A stretch of 64,000 bases of DNA. Source: Aspidapion aeneum (lineage: Eukaryota > Arthropoda > Insecta > Coleoptera > Brentidae). Position 1 is the stretch's first letter, and each line of letters starts with the position of its first letter. The notes beneath the pieces were generated by a model. It was not told the DNA's origin and searched no databases. It was given only the letters and a program-made list of their open reading frames with translations. Made by a program: the position numbers and the translations under genes. The stretch spans positions 9,869,813 through 9,933,812 of the forward strand of contig OY755042.1 in assembly GCA_963576565.1 (NCBI GenBank). Reading direction: 5' to 3'. Shown here piece by piece: positions 34,265 to 44,847 of this stretch.

Positions 34265-37200
34265 TCATTTTTCGGTAGGTGAATCTGAATCAATTGGAAG
34301 GGGGCAAAGCTTGACTAAAGGTCGTTTAAAGATACCGGACGCGGTACGAACATTTGCCACCCTAGCGTGCCCATCAGGCCCTTTAAAAATTTCAATAATG
34401 CGACCTACCCGCCATTGAAGGGGCGGTGATAACTCGTCTTTGATAAGAACGACGGTACCTATTTTTGGCTCTGCGCATGGTTCCAACCATTTATTTCGTA
34501 CTTGAAGGGTATGTAAAAATTCTTGGCTCCAACGACGCCAAAAATCGGCTTGTATTCGTTGGACCAAGTTCCATCGCGATAACCGATTCTCAGGTTTACT
34601 TGAAAAATCTTCATCAGGAACAGAAACTAAAGGTCCATGTGTTAAAAAATGTCCCGGTGTTAAAACCTGTAGATCGTTACAGTCGGTAGATTGCGGGGTC
34701 AAGGGGCGAGAATTTAAAATCGCCTCAATTTGACAAAGAACCGTGTACAACTCCTCATAACTCAGAATCTGCGAGCCAATGGTACGAATTAAGTGAGTTT
34801 TTACTGATTTTATCCCTGACTCCCAAAGACCGCCGAAGTGGGGAGCTGATGGAGGGATAAAATTCCAGGCGATAGCTTGTTGCGTGCAAGCATTTCTTGC
34901 AAGATCAAGCAATTCTTTGCTGGATTTAACGAAATTTGTGCCATTGTCTGAAAAAAGAGTTTTTATGTAACCTCTTCGGGCAACAAAGCGACGTAGCGCA
35001 GCTAAAAAAGCGTCCGAAGTTAGATCTGACACTAACTCGAGATGTAAAGCTTTAGTATTTAGACAAATAAAAAGGCAGATATATGCTTTTTGTGTTTTTA
35101 CACCTCTGTGTTTACTGAGAGTGATAGGTATAGCACCACTAAAATCTACTCCACTAAAAGTAAAAGGCTTTTGTGGAATCAAGCGGTAGGACGGAATTTG
35201 TCCCATGATTTGCTCATAAGAATGCGGTTTGACGCGAAAGCAACGAACACATTTGGATAAAACCGTTTTAATTAAGCGTTTGGCAGATAAAATCCAAAAA
35301 ATTTGACTAATGAGATATTGGACTGTTTGCACTCCGACATGCAAATATTTTTTGTGCATATATTCAATAAAAATATAAGAAAGTCTACTTTCCTTGGGTA
35401 AAAGAAGAGGATGTTTTTGGCCGTAAGAAATAGTCATGGCTTGTTGAATGCGTCCTCCAACTCTTATAAGACCATCCTGGTCTAAAAAGGGATTCAATTT
35501 TTGTATGGGTTTTATGCATTTTTTCTGGTTTTGCAGGTTAAGAATTACTTCAGAAAAGTATTTTTGTTGTTCGTGCTTAGCCAAACATTTTAAAGCGTTA
35601 AAGAGATCGATATAATCTATATTTGTCTTTTTTCTGACGTCTGCGGATAGTCTACAATTATTTATGAATCGTAAACTGCGGGCTAAAAGTAGTTGAATAG
35701 CGTAAAAATCGGATTTATTATTTAAAAGCGAATCTAAAAAATTTTCCGTTATTCGGTCACAAGAAATCAGAGCAACATTTTTTCGTTCCTCAGTCTCTAA
35801 CCTGTCATTTATTTTGACTTGCGGGGTTTTTGTTGGCCATTTATCGAAAGATTCTTGTAAAAAACTAGGGGCGGCCCACCATAGGGGATGATTTAAAAGC
35901 TCACTCGGCGAGCAGCCGCGGCTGGCTACATCGGCACTATTGAGAAAGGTGGGGGTATATAACCAACATTCTGGATTAATATTATCTTGGATAAGACTAA
36001 CACGATTTGCGCCAAAAGTTTTCCATTTACTTGGATGGGATTTTATCCAGTGTAAAACAACCATTGCGTCCGAAAAAGCGTAAATATTATTTATTGTGAA
36101 CCTTTTTATGAATATATCATATGTGTATTTTAAGACCTCAGATAAAAGAGTAGCGGCTAGAAGTTCTATTCTCGGAATACTAACAAATTTTTTAAGTGGA
36201 GCGATGCGACTTTTCGCAAGAACAAAATATAGGTGATATTTAGCGTTTCGTAAGACACGTAAGTATATTACGCATGCGTACCCTCGTTCACTCGCATCAC
36301 AAAAACCACAGAGATCGATGGATTCGGCGTTGGTGATGTCAATGTGGCGGGGTAAACTAAATTTTTCTAAAACTTGAAATTCAGATTGATAGAGTGTCCA
36401 CTGACGAACTATTTCTAAAGTAGGCGTGGCGTCCCAGGAAATACCAAGTAACCAAATTTGTTGAATCAAATATTTTAAAGTGAATGTTACTGGGGTAAGA
36501 TACCCATGGGGGTCATAGCAGCGTGCTAAAAAAGAGAGAAGCGTCCTTTTAGTACAGCTTTGCTGATTAGGTAATATGTTAAATCGAAACTCGTCGTATG
36601 AAGGATGCCAGCACAGGCCTAAGACCTTAGTGACGTCATCCGAATCGAGAGATAAAACTGCGGGGTTGACTAAGGAGGGATCTAAATGAGAGATCACTTC
36701 TGAGCGATTGCTAGACCATTTGTGTAATTTCAAGCCAGCGTTTCCTAATAACTCCGTAAGCTCATGCTGCAAATTGAACGCCTCTTGAACCGTTTTACAT
36801 GAAGTAGTGACGTCATCAATATAGGTATCGTTAAGTATAACTTTAGCAGCGTGAGGGTAGTTATCATATTCGGATTCAGCTAAGTGCTGAAGGGTGCGTA
36901 AAGCGAGATATGGTGAACAGTTCACTCCGTAAGTGACAGTTCGTAGTTTAAAAACAGAAACTTTGTCATTAGGGTTAAACCGCCAAAATATTTTTTGGTA
37001 TTTTTGATGATCAGGGTTGATATTTATACCACGATACATTTTTTGAATATCGCAGGTGAGCGTCACAGGGTTAAGGCGAAAATGTAATAATATTTGAATA
37101 ATATCTTTTTGTTGTTTCGGACCCGATAATAACACTTGATTACGCGAAATATGCGTAAAAGGGTCAGTAATACTCGCATTAAAAACTACCCTTGTCTTAG

Positions 37201-39655
37201 TAGTGATAGCTTCATTTTTAACAACAGCGAAATGTGGAATAAAATAGCTGTCTGAATCGTCTTCTTTTTCTGAGTCATAGTCCATATGACCCAATTCCAA
37301 ATATTCATTCATAAATTTAGAATATTCACAATACAAGTTTTTATCGCGAAGCAGTTTTTTTTCTAAAGATAAGAAACGATTTAGCGCGACTTGTTTTATT
37401 CCGGGAAACTGTGGTGGATTGTCAAATGTGCGAAAGGGAAGGGATACTGTGTACCGGCCGTCTTGATTACGCGACACGCTCTGTTTAAAATAATTTTCAC
37501 AAATTTCATCCTCTGGTTTCAAATGAGTTTTTTGGGGGACGCAGTCGGTTTCCCAAAATTTTGAAATTAATTGCGAAAGCGAGTCATTTTCATTTTGACA
37601 AAAAAGAGCATTAATTGGCGGGGTAGAAATTAAGGGTTGATTTATTTGTCCCATCAAAATATAGCCGAAAATAGTTCCCATAGCAAAGGGATGATTTGGA
37701 TCATCGCTAGCGATTTTTTCACCCTGTATAATTAGTGGAAAGAGATCCATACCAATTAGTAAATTTACAGGCGAAGGGTTGTAAAAAGTGGGATCTGCTA
37801 AGGGTAAATTTTTTATAAAATGCCAATTTTCTGTATTTATTTTTACTGACGGTAAATCAGTACAAACCTTTTGCAAAATAATCGCTTGCGTAGACACAAA
37901 AATATCTGGTTTTTGAAAATTACAAATTTTAATAAAAATCGATCCTAGATCAGAAGTAAGAGAGTTGCCTCCAACCCCCTGTATATTTGAACATAAGGGT
38001 TGTCTTGGAAGGCCCAATTGTTGCGCTAATTTTTGAGAACAGAAAGTGTTTTGCGAACCGCTGTCTAACACGGCTCTAACTGTTTGAAAGTGACCGCGGA
38101 CATCTTGAATTTTTACTAGGATTGTTGACAATAAAACTTGCGATTGCGCAGAAATAAAACCACAATGCGTGGGGTTAGAACCCGAAGGAGTTGCGATTGG
38201 TACTTGTGAATTAGAAGACGTCGAAGTAAAATTGTTATTATTTTGAGTAGAGTAATTTTGAAGCGGACACCCAGTAGCCGGGGATCTAAAACTTTGCTGA
38301 CTGGCCAAGTAACCACGTGGTGAACTATTTGGAGATGCGTTGGGAGACATATTAGAGAGATTTTGTGAGAAATTCACGTTAGCATCAAAATGGGATCTAT
38401 TTTGATTTTGAGAATTAGCGTAATTATAATTTCGCTCAAAATGAATTAATGAGTGGTGTCTTTGATTACCAGGGCAATAGCGACATGAGCGTAGACTTTG
38501 ACAAGAATTTGTTGAATGTATTGAGCTTAAACAATTTAAACATAGTTTCTTATTTTTAGCGTAAGTATAGCGTTCGTAGGGAGATTTACCTTTAAATGCG
38601 TGACATAAATATATTGAATGTGTGTTAGAATCACAAAAAGCGCATCTATCTTTAGAATGAGTATTTTCCGTACCAAGTAGCGTTTTTGTATAATAAGGCG
38701 AGGCGTTATTTTTATAAAACTGTTTATTATTTTTAAATCTATTTTTAGATTGTAGCGAATAAAGCGAATTACATTGACTTTCTAGGAAATTATAAATTTC
38801 TTGATATTTGGGCATTTCATTAGACCTAGAATTAGCTAGTTCAAAGCGCGAAAGTAGTACCTCAGGCAATTTATCTAGTAAAATGTTAGCGAGCGGAAAA
38901 CACCATTGATCAGTGTCGTAATTTAGAGTTTTTAAAGCCTCAATGTTTTCTGAAAAAACATCAAGCAGCGTGCGCAGCGTTTCTGGATTGTCGTCTTTGA
39001 GAGCGGGAAAATTATACACGGAGCGCCAATAAGTTTGAGCCGATAAGCGGGGGTTATGATAGCGTTTTAGAAGCGTATTGTAAGCGATTATATAATTAGC
39101 GTCGGTTATTTGTAAATGTTTAACTACGTTTAAAGGCGGTCCTTTTAGGTAGGACAGTAACAAATTAAATTTAGCGTTTGTAGGAATACTAGGATTATTG
39201 TGTACAGAACTATTGTACATATCTAGAAAGGTTGGAAACTTAGTGATGTCGCCATGAAATTCGACAATGCGCAGTCTTGGCATTAAAGACGCCATAAAGC
39301 GGTCTGGATCAGAAGAATTTGAAATTTGCGTTAAGTTTTGAGGTTGAGGAGCTTCAATTTTCACCTCAAATAGTTGTTTTTGAATTCGTTTAATATCATA
39401 GAAGCTGTCGTCAAACTCAGTAAGGCGTTCATTTTCTTCTTCCAGTCTCTCCGGACTTGCCGAATAAGCCTCTATTATTTGATTTTGATAAATAAAAAAT
39501 GATTCTTTCATTTCATCAAGGTCGATCAGTCGAACCTGTAAACACGGTTTTTTTGTATCATCCGTTAGGCATGCATTAGCTAAGTTATGAAGAGTATTAA
39601 TGCGATTATGTTGCACATTACGGAGTGCTTCTAACTTCTTAAGTTGCGTACTCAT
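34265..39655 (-). CDS. BEL/Pao gag-pol polyprotein
   Basis: 1796 residues in one frame. Order: a gag-like DUF1759 region (about 125-220, around RIVEFHGDITKFPTFLDMY) and cysteine-rich knuckle-like motifs (about 335-405, CxxC and CxxCxxxxH types). Then come an aspartic protease with VLDSGSQNTFC (D531), a reverse transcriptase with YIDD at 945-948, and an RNase H region (near CDASERG and FSDAMVVLHWIKSH). An HHCC-type integrase finger (near HVGVQTVQ) precedes the integrase core with D1504, D1570 (SDNGTNF) and E1612 (LWESG), and a DUF5641-type end. This matches the usual BEL length and order. It would copy the element through an RNA intermediate in particles. The start at 39655 is the first ATG after the leader. 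No stop or frameshift was found. Confidence 0.95.
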   Translation of the reverse strand: MSTQLKKLEALRNVQHNRINTLHNLANACLTDDTKKPCLQVRLIDLDEMKESFFIYQNQIIEAYSASPERLEEENERLTEFDDSFYDIKRIQKQLFEVKIEAPQPQNLTQISNSSDPDRFMASLMPRLRIVEFHGDITKFPTFLDMYNSSVHNNPSIPTNAKFNLLLSYLKGPPLNVVKHLQITDANYIIAYNTLLKRYHNPRLSAQTYWRSVYNFPALKDDNPETLRTLLDVFSENIEALKTLNYDTDQWCFPLANILLDKLPEVLLSRFELANSRSNEMPKYQEIYNFLESQCNSLYSLQSKNRFKNNKQFYKNNASPYYTKTLLGTENTHSKDRCAFCDSNTHSIYLCHAFKGKSPYERYTYAKNKKLCLNCLSSIHSTNSCQSLRSCRYCPGNQRHHSLIHFERNYNYANSQNQNRSHFDANVNFSQNLSNMSPNASPNSSPRGYLASQQSFRSPATGCPLQNYSTQNNNNFTSTSSNSQVPIATPSGSNPTHCGFISAQSQVLLSTILVKIQDVRGHFQTVRAVLDSGSQNTFCSQKLAQQLGLPRQPLCSNIQGVGGNSLTSDLGSIFIKICNFQKPDIFVSTQAIILQKVCTDLPSVKINTENWHFIKNLPLADPTFYNPSPVNLLIGMDLFPLIIQGEKIASDDPNHPFAMGTIFGYILMGQINQPLISTPPINALFCQNENDSLSQLISKFWETDCVPQKTHLKPEDEICENYFKQSVSRNQDGRYTVSLPFRTFDNPPQFPGIKQVALNRFLSLEKKLLRDKNLYCEYSKFMNEYLELGHMDYDSEKEDDSDSYFIPHFAVVKNEAITTKTRVVFNASITDPFTHISRNQVLLSGPKQQKDIIQILLHFRLNPVTLTCDIQKMYRGININPDHQKYQKIFWRFNPNDKVSVFKLRTVTYGVNCSPYLALRTLQHLAESEYDNYPHAAKVILNDTYIDDVTTSCKTVQEAFNLQHELTELLGNAGLKLHKWSSNRSEVISHLDPSLVNPAVLSLDSDDVTKVLGLCWHPSYDEFRFNILPNQQSCTKRTLLSFLARCYDPHGYLTPVTFTLKYLIQQIWLLGISWDATPTLEIVRQWTLYQSEFQVLEKFSLPRHIDITNAESIDLCGFCDASERGYACVIYLRVLRNAKYHLYFVLAKSRIAPLKKFVSIPRIELLAATLLSEVLKYTYDIFIKRFTINNIYAFSDAMVVLHWIKSHPSKWKTFGANRVSLIQDNINPECWLYTPTFLNSADVASRGCSPSELLNHPLWWAAPSFLQESFDKWPTKTPQVKINDRLETEERKNVALISCDRITENFLDSLLNNKSDFYAIQLLLARSLRFINNCRLSADVRKKTNIDYIDLFNALKCLAKHEQQKYFSEVILNLQNQKKCIKPIQKLNPFLDQDGLIRVGGRIQQAMTISYGQKHPLLLPKESRLSYIFIEYMHKKYLHVGVQTVQYLISQIFWILSAKRLIKTVLSKCVRCFRVKPHSYEQIMGQIPSYRLIPQKPFTFSGVDFSGAIPITLSKHRGVKTQKAYICLFICLNTKALHLELVSDLTSDAFLAALRRFVARRGYIKTLFSDNGTNFVKSSKELLDLARNACTQQAIAWNFIPPSAPHFGGLWESGIKSVKTHLIRTIGSQILSYEELYTVLCQIEAILNSRPLTPQSTDCNDLQVLTPGHFLTHGPLVSVPDEDFSSKPENRLSRWNLVQRIQADFWRRWSQEFLHTLQVRNKWLEPCAEPKIGTVVLIKDELSPPLQWRVGRIIEIFKGPDGHARVANVRTASGIFKRPLVKLCPLPIDSDSPTEK

Positions 39656-40000
39656 TGTAATGTTTTTAAAAAACTCCGTTAAAACAGGTGAACGATTAGT
39701 TTCCGAAATTTTTAATATTTAAAACTTAAAAGCGTTTAAAAAGAAAAGAAAATAGGCGATAAAAAATGTAAACAAGTCTCATTTACCTCTCTAATATCTT
39801 TGTGTTGGAAACTTTTCCTACGTGCAGTCGACGCCAAGCCAAAAAGAGGTAGGAAATGCGCGAAAACAATGCGAGTTCGGTACTTTTTTACTTGTTATTT
39901 TTACTGCGAGCACAGCAAAAAGAGCAAGGTCAGCGTATTTATTAAAAATTTTATATTTAACAAAATGCGATTTAGACTTTAATTTTTCCCGGGGTCCTGT

Positions 40001-40019
40001 GATCCGGCTCCAAGGACCA
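40001..40019 (-). promoter_or_regulatory. tRNA-Tyr primer binding site of the BEL element
   Basis: On the minus strand TGGTCCTTGGAGCCGGATC starts two bases after the 5' LTR. The plus strand, GATCCGGCTCCAAGGACCA, is the 3' end of insect tRNA-Tyr plus CCA with one base changed (C where the tRNA has G). It would prime minus-strand synthesis. The tRNA identity rests on the known eukaryotic tRNA-Tyr acceptor sequence. Confidence 0.8.
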
Positions 40020-40021
40020 AA

Positions 40022-40681
40022 TGGTGAGGTCAGGCCTTCTGTAGAAAATAAAATATACCGAAGGACCACTCGAGATAGCTCGAGAAAAACGTGTGGGAGT
40101 TAAGAGGGACTGTATCTTTCCACAGGGCTCCGACAGGGAAAAAAGAGCCTAAAAACTTATTTACTAAAAATAGCGTAGCAATGAAAAATTATCAAGAAAC
40201 GACTTACCATTCGATGTCTTTTGTAGCTACTTGGCTGGCCAGCCCGATTATACGCGAAGTACCAGACTCTCCATTGTTCTATAGTTCAAATGTTCCAAAC
40301 ACTAATATCTAATAACTAAAGCGTAAAAATTAATAGTTTCCACAATTTTAATATAAAATAATAGCGGTGCGGTGACTTTCTTTGCACGTGGCGCGTGGTT
40401 GAGTTGTTCGCTCAGACAATCGGCGTTTGCGTCTGCTAGGCCGAATTTAGCCGCTTATCTCAAATCCTTCATTGCTGGGAGAAGCGCGCGAAGTTTAAAT
40501 TTAAAATATGGAAAGATATAGCGTAAAGTAAATCAAAATAATATTCTAAAAACGCTTGTAAGCGTAGAAAATGTAACCCAAAAATATTTAAAAACTAAGA
40601 GAGATAGCTTCTCGAATTTTAAGTGAAAATTAGAGAATATAATTATTTACAAAAATAAAAACAAGTTGGGAAACTTGTTCA
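40022..40681 (-). repeat. BEL 5' LTR
   Basis: Second copy of the 660-bp LTR, followed on the minus strand by the primer site and leader. It should carry the promoter, but I cannot point to a clear TATA box. Confidence 0.95.
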
Positions 40682-40738
40682 ATACTAAAAATCACAAATG
40701 TAAAAAACGTAAAATATTAAGGCGTAGAAATTGATAAA

Positions 40739-40801
<63 letters not shown>
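40739..40801. repeat. (TA)n microsatellite
   Basis: About 31 uninterrupted TA units, beginning right where the LINE remnant ends. It may descend from a LINE tail. The repeated IY residues of one minus-strand frame are its product. Confidence 0.95.
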
Positions 40802-40804
<3 letters not shown>

Positions 40805-40898
40805 TGTGTCCACGGATTGATTGCACGTAAGGTATAAATGACAACAAATTTTCGATTTAGATTCTGATTTTCTGGGAATCGCTCCTGCTTGGTCTTAA

Positions 40899-43345
40899 CC
40901 CTTTGCTTCCTAGTGGTTTCACCGTAAAACCTCATATTCAAAAATTTTTTGTTACGTTCCTAATGGACTCTGCGTGGAACCACAACACCAGACGCCATCT
41001 ATATAGCGTGCTCCAATATATTTCGCTGCTGCAAAGGTCGCCGTATATTCGTAGGTCGGCCAATAGCTTGCGATTTATCTTTGTGCACAGGCGTTTTGAG
41101 GTTATATGGTAAAAGAGGTGTTTTTTTGTGTTTTTGACCATGGCAGGTAAGTTTTTTTACTAGTATATAAGTATAAATGTGTTAAAATATTATTTATAAG
41201 CTCACTGATATATTTTTTTTGTAAATATGGTTTTTATTGACAATTAAACTTGACGGTTTCACGGCGAAACCAGTAGGAAACTAAAACATTTTTTTTTTGT
41301 TTTAGAAAAAAAAAGATATACATTGAAAGAACTTGAGGACCTGGATTCTCAAGACCTTTACACCATGTTGGAGGAAATTCCGTCGGGCGGTGAGTCTGAG
41401 ATTGATACTGACGAAGAAGAAGACGGCATTATCAGCAATAATTTAACTAACTTTGAGGACATGCCGATAATTTTTCAAGATGAAACGAGTGGTATTCAAG
41501 ACATTGATATGGAGGTTTTGAGTAATATTTCTGCTGAAGATTCTTGGGACGAAGAGGACCTTGAACCTTTATCTGTGATCCGCACTCGAGAAATAAACAA
41601 AAAAACAATATGGACAAAATCAGTCGACCACTGTATCAAGAACATCAAGGAATTTACGGAAAAAACTGGACCACAAACTACTGATGATATGGACACGCCA
41701 CTTGAGGTGTTTTTGGCGTTATTTCCTGAAAATTTCATTGAAGTACTGGTATTTCAAACGAACCTCTATGCCCTTCAAAAGCGTGGAGGAGACTCCTCAT
41801 TTACGCATACCAACTCCAAAGAAATGAAAACTTTTATAGGCATAAATATACTGATGGGTATAAAAAAATTGCCTAGTTATACCGACTATTGGTCGTCAAA
41901 GCCTGAGTTGAGAGATCAATACATTAGTTCCGTAATGACAAGAGATAGATTTGCCTGGCTCTTGAGTAATATCCATCTTGCTGATAACTCTCTTATGCCT
42001 GATCGTGATTCGCCAAATTATGACAGATTATACAAAGTGCGGCCGTTGTTAAATACTTTATCACAAACCTTTAGAAAGTGCTACTTTCCATCAAAGAACC
42101 AGTCCATCGACGAGTCTATGATTCGTTTCAAAGGTCGTAGCTTCTTGAAACAATATATGCCACTCAAACCAATAAAACGAGGTTATAAGGTGTGGATCAG
42201 AGCTGATGAATTTGGATATGTTTGCCAGTTTGATATATATACTGGAAAAACAAATGACCAACCAGACAAAGACTTGGGCACTAGGGTGATTTCCAATTTA
42301 ACTCGAGATCTGGTAGGCAAAGGATATCATGTATATTTTGATAACTTTTTTAATTCCGTACAACTGCAAAAATCTCTTCAATCTGACCTGATATATGCCT
42401 GTGGTACTCTGAGGCCTAATAGAAAAGATCTTCCAACTGACATAAAGGGGGACAAAGAATTAAAAACTAGAGGGGAATCAGATTGGAGAGTAAGCAAAGA
42501 TGGCCTAACATTTGTTAGATGGAAAGATAGAAAGATTGTTAACTTTTTGGGAAACCACCATAATCCTGCTCTTATAACTAACGTACCGAGGAAACAAAAA
42601 GATGGAAGCTCACAAGACATAGAATGCTCGACAATGGTAAAAGACTACAATCAACACATGGGCTACGTTGACAAAGCTGACATGCTGAAGTCCATTTATG
42701 AGATAGATAGAAAGTCAAAAAAATGGTGGCACAGAATAATTTGGTACTTTGTAGACCTGTGTGTACTTAACTCTTTTATTATATATAAACAAAAAGCAGA
42801 ATCATCCGTGCCCAACCTTAAATTTTATAGGATCTCTGTAGCAGCAGGCTTGATTGGTCCTCCAAGAAAAGTCGATTCTCAGAAAAATTCATGTAAAAGC
42901 TCTCCAACAACATGTCATTTCAAAAAAGCAGTGCCTTATGAAAATCGCTTTACGGAGTGTTTACACATGCCAGAACATGGAACCTCAAGAAGATGTGCCT
43001 TGTGCAGTTCCAGTAAAAATCCGCACAGAACCAGATGGTCTTGCACGAGCTGCAAAGTAGGATTGTGCCTTTCGGATAAGAAAAATTGTTTTTTACTGTT
43101 TCATAAGAAGTAGTACCATGTTTTCTTATAAAAATAAATCGTTTTGACTTTAATATTATTTTTTTTTAAATAATGAAAAAAACCATAGTTTCCTAGTGGT
43201 TACATGGTGAAACCATAGCATTACAAAAAAAATACATAAAAAAAAAAAATTTTAGTAATTTTTTATGTGTTCTAAAGTCCTAAGGAAGCATTGATTTCAA
43301 TATTATCAATAATTTCAAAAAATATGTCTTCTCGGAAGCAAAGGG
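40899..43345 (+). mobile_element. Complete piggyBac element
   Basis: 2447 bp between TTAA duplicates (40895-40898 and 43346-43349). The terminal inverted repeats are perfect over 12 bp: CCCTTTGCTTCC at the left and its inverse at 43334-43345. Subterminal copies of the word CCTAGTGGTTTCACC appear near 40909, 41255 (inverted variant) and 43188, a likely transposase-binding pattern. The transposase gene between them is open and all family residues are present, so it may be active. Exact ends, clean target and open gene point to a recent arrival. Confidence 0.95.
41140..43113 (+). CDS. piggyBac transposase, two exons
   Basis: Best read as exon 1 at 41140-41146 (ATGGCAG), an intron at 41147-41305 (GTAAGT...TTTTAG) and exon 2 at 41306-43113, giving 604 residues. 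The long frame itself has no ATG near its start: it opens from TTG at 41323, and splicing gives M-A-E-K-K-R-Y-T in frame. The acidic N-terminus (many D/E) is usual. The catalytic aspartates, numbered from 41323, are D295 (WIRADEFGY), D340 (YFDNFF) and D450 (GYVDKADM). The C-terminal cysteine-rich finger runs from CLHMPEHG to CFLLFHKK with the expected C and H residues. It should cut and paste at TTAA. Splicing is inferred from sequence only. Confidence 0.9.
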
Positions 43346-43385
43346 TTAAACTAACATGTTAAGAAAAGTCAAATCAATCAATATA

Positions 43386-43709
43386 CAGGGTTGTTTAGTA
43401 GGCTGATTCAATAAAAAGTGTTAACCTTTGTTTTAAGAGATATCAGAAAAAGTTATTAAGAAATGTTTTTTAGAATTAAAAGTTACAGCTGATTCCCAAT
43501 TTTCAGAAAAATCAGGTCAAATCGTCTACAGAAAAATTTTTGTAGCAGACTTACAAAATCAAAGTTGGCTGATTTTTCTGAAAATTGAGAATCTACCGTA
43601 ACTTTTAATTCTAAGCAACTCTTTTTAATAACGTTTTCCGATATCTTTTTAAAACAAAGGTACTTTACTTTTAACACTTTTTATTAAATCAGCCTACTAA
43701 ACCACCCTG
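43386..43709. mobile_element. Palindromic Tc1/mariner-type MITE
   Basis: 324 bp flanked by TA on both sides (43384-43385 and 43710-43711). The ends CAGGGTTGTTTAGTAGGCTG and, inverted, CAGGGTGGTTTAGTAGGCTG continue as near-complementary arms of about 150 bp around a short centre. A broken end of the same family is at about 43833-43856. The 64-codon frame on the minus strand is an effect of the palindrome. Confidence 0.85.
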
Positions 43710-43960
43710 TATATTAATTGATTTAGCTCATTTTTTTTACATCTTAGTATGCGACCAAGCAGATGCGATTCTTAGAAAATCAGAATCTAAATCCCATTTT
43801 TTTTCTTTATTTATACCTTACATCATCATATCAGCCTACTAAACCACTCTGTATATTTATTGATTTATCTCATTTTCTTGACATCGTAGTTTAAGACCAA
43901 GCAGGAGCGATTTGCGAAAAACCAGAATCTAAATCGAATTTTTGAAGTGTAAACTTCTTT

Positions 43961-44847
43961 AAGCGCGTTTAGCAGTTTTTGTGGGTAGTGAATTGAACTG
44001 AGCCGTCAGGAGACAGGAGGAGACAAAACCGTCTAATTAAATTCGCAAGGCTGTCACATTGACCAAGCAGTGTTCTAAAGAGTCTCATAAGGACGAAACA
44101 GTTAACTGTCAACACCTATTAGGTGTCCATTAGATCTTGGCCCCCCACAGGAAAATATGAGAGAAACAAAAACTTATTTTTACCCGATTAGCGACGAAAA
44201 CTTGTTTGAAAAATAATCTTATTGATATAAAACATAGGTATTTAACGAGATTCAAACCATGCCTGAAATATAAAACCAAAAAAAATACACAAAGAATATA
44301 GGGCACAGAACATATTCATACATCGCTCCTAGAATCTGTTGCCAACTACCAAGCAGTATTCAGTCTTAGTAAAAAAATATAAACCAATTTAAAAAAAAAT
44401 ATAAAAAACTGGTTACTAGGAAAACCTTTTCAACAATATTTTACATAAAAATTCTTATATTTTTTCAAATACCCGTTTTATATTATCTTTCTATTTCATT
44501 CATGCTGGAGTTCATCGGGAAATAAGTTCTTTTATTTTATAATAATCCTTATCATTTTATTTTTTGCATATATACATAATGTTGAATATACCATTTATTA
44601 AGTATTTGTGTAAATAGTTGGGAAACAAACTGATAAATAGGTGCATATATTGCATGACCTGACAAAGTATTTGACCTCCACGCACAAACCAATGTTTTCG
44701 TTATTAGAATTACATGTTTATACAAATTAATTAGTCAAGATCTCTTTATTACAATAAATAGGTATAGAACAAGAAATAAACAATAAAAATATAATAAAAG
44801 TTAAACTCTAAACTCACACACGCAAGCATACATCCCCAAGCACACAT
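43961..44847. other. Non-coding stretch with repeat R1 copy 3
   Basis: Apart from the R1 copy at 44064-44215, this is AT-rich DNA without features. Confidence 0.5.
44064..44215 (+). repeat. Dispersed repeat R1, copy 3
   Basis: Matches 5790-5955 and 6281-6445: CAGTGTTCTAAAGAGTCTCA, then GACGAAACAGTTAACTGTCA and the GTGTCCATTAGATCTTGG block. Slightly shortened at the CCCAC region. Confidence 0.7.

Larger units (their letters stand above)
33584..40681 (-). mobile_element. Complete BEL/Pao LTR retrotransposon
   Basis: 7098 bp on the minus strand: 660-bp LTRs (TG...CA), a 366-bp leader, one uninterrupted gag-pol ORF and a short run to the 3' LTR. The 5-bp word ATACT is duplicated at 33579-33583 and 40682-40686. 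A primer site complementary to the 3' end of tRNA-Tyr follows the 5' LTR by two bases. By eye the two LTRs differ at one position (33957 against 40395), which implies a recent insertion. There is no envelope-like gene. All parts needed for an autonomous BEL element are visible. Confidence 0.95.
40803..43960. repeat. Older palindromic repeat hosting piggyBac and a MITE
   Basis: The left arm at 40855-40898 (TTAGATTCTGATTTTCTGGG, CGCTCCTGCTTGGTCTTAA) returns inverted at 43890-43945 (TTAAGACCAAGCAGGAGCG, ACCAGAATCTAAATCG). A weaker copy lies at 43740-43800. The piggyBac element lies in the left arm and the 324-bp MITE near the centre. The far-right arm keeps the uninterrupted TTAA target at 43891-43894. 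Confidence 0.65.

Noticed and set aside
40717..40941. 74-codon frame with repeated isoleucine-tyrosine
   Set aside because: It is the translation of a TA microsatellite.
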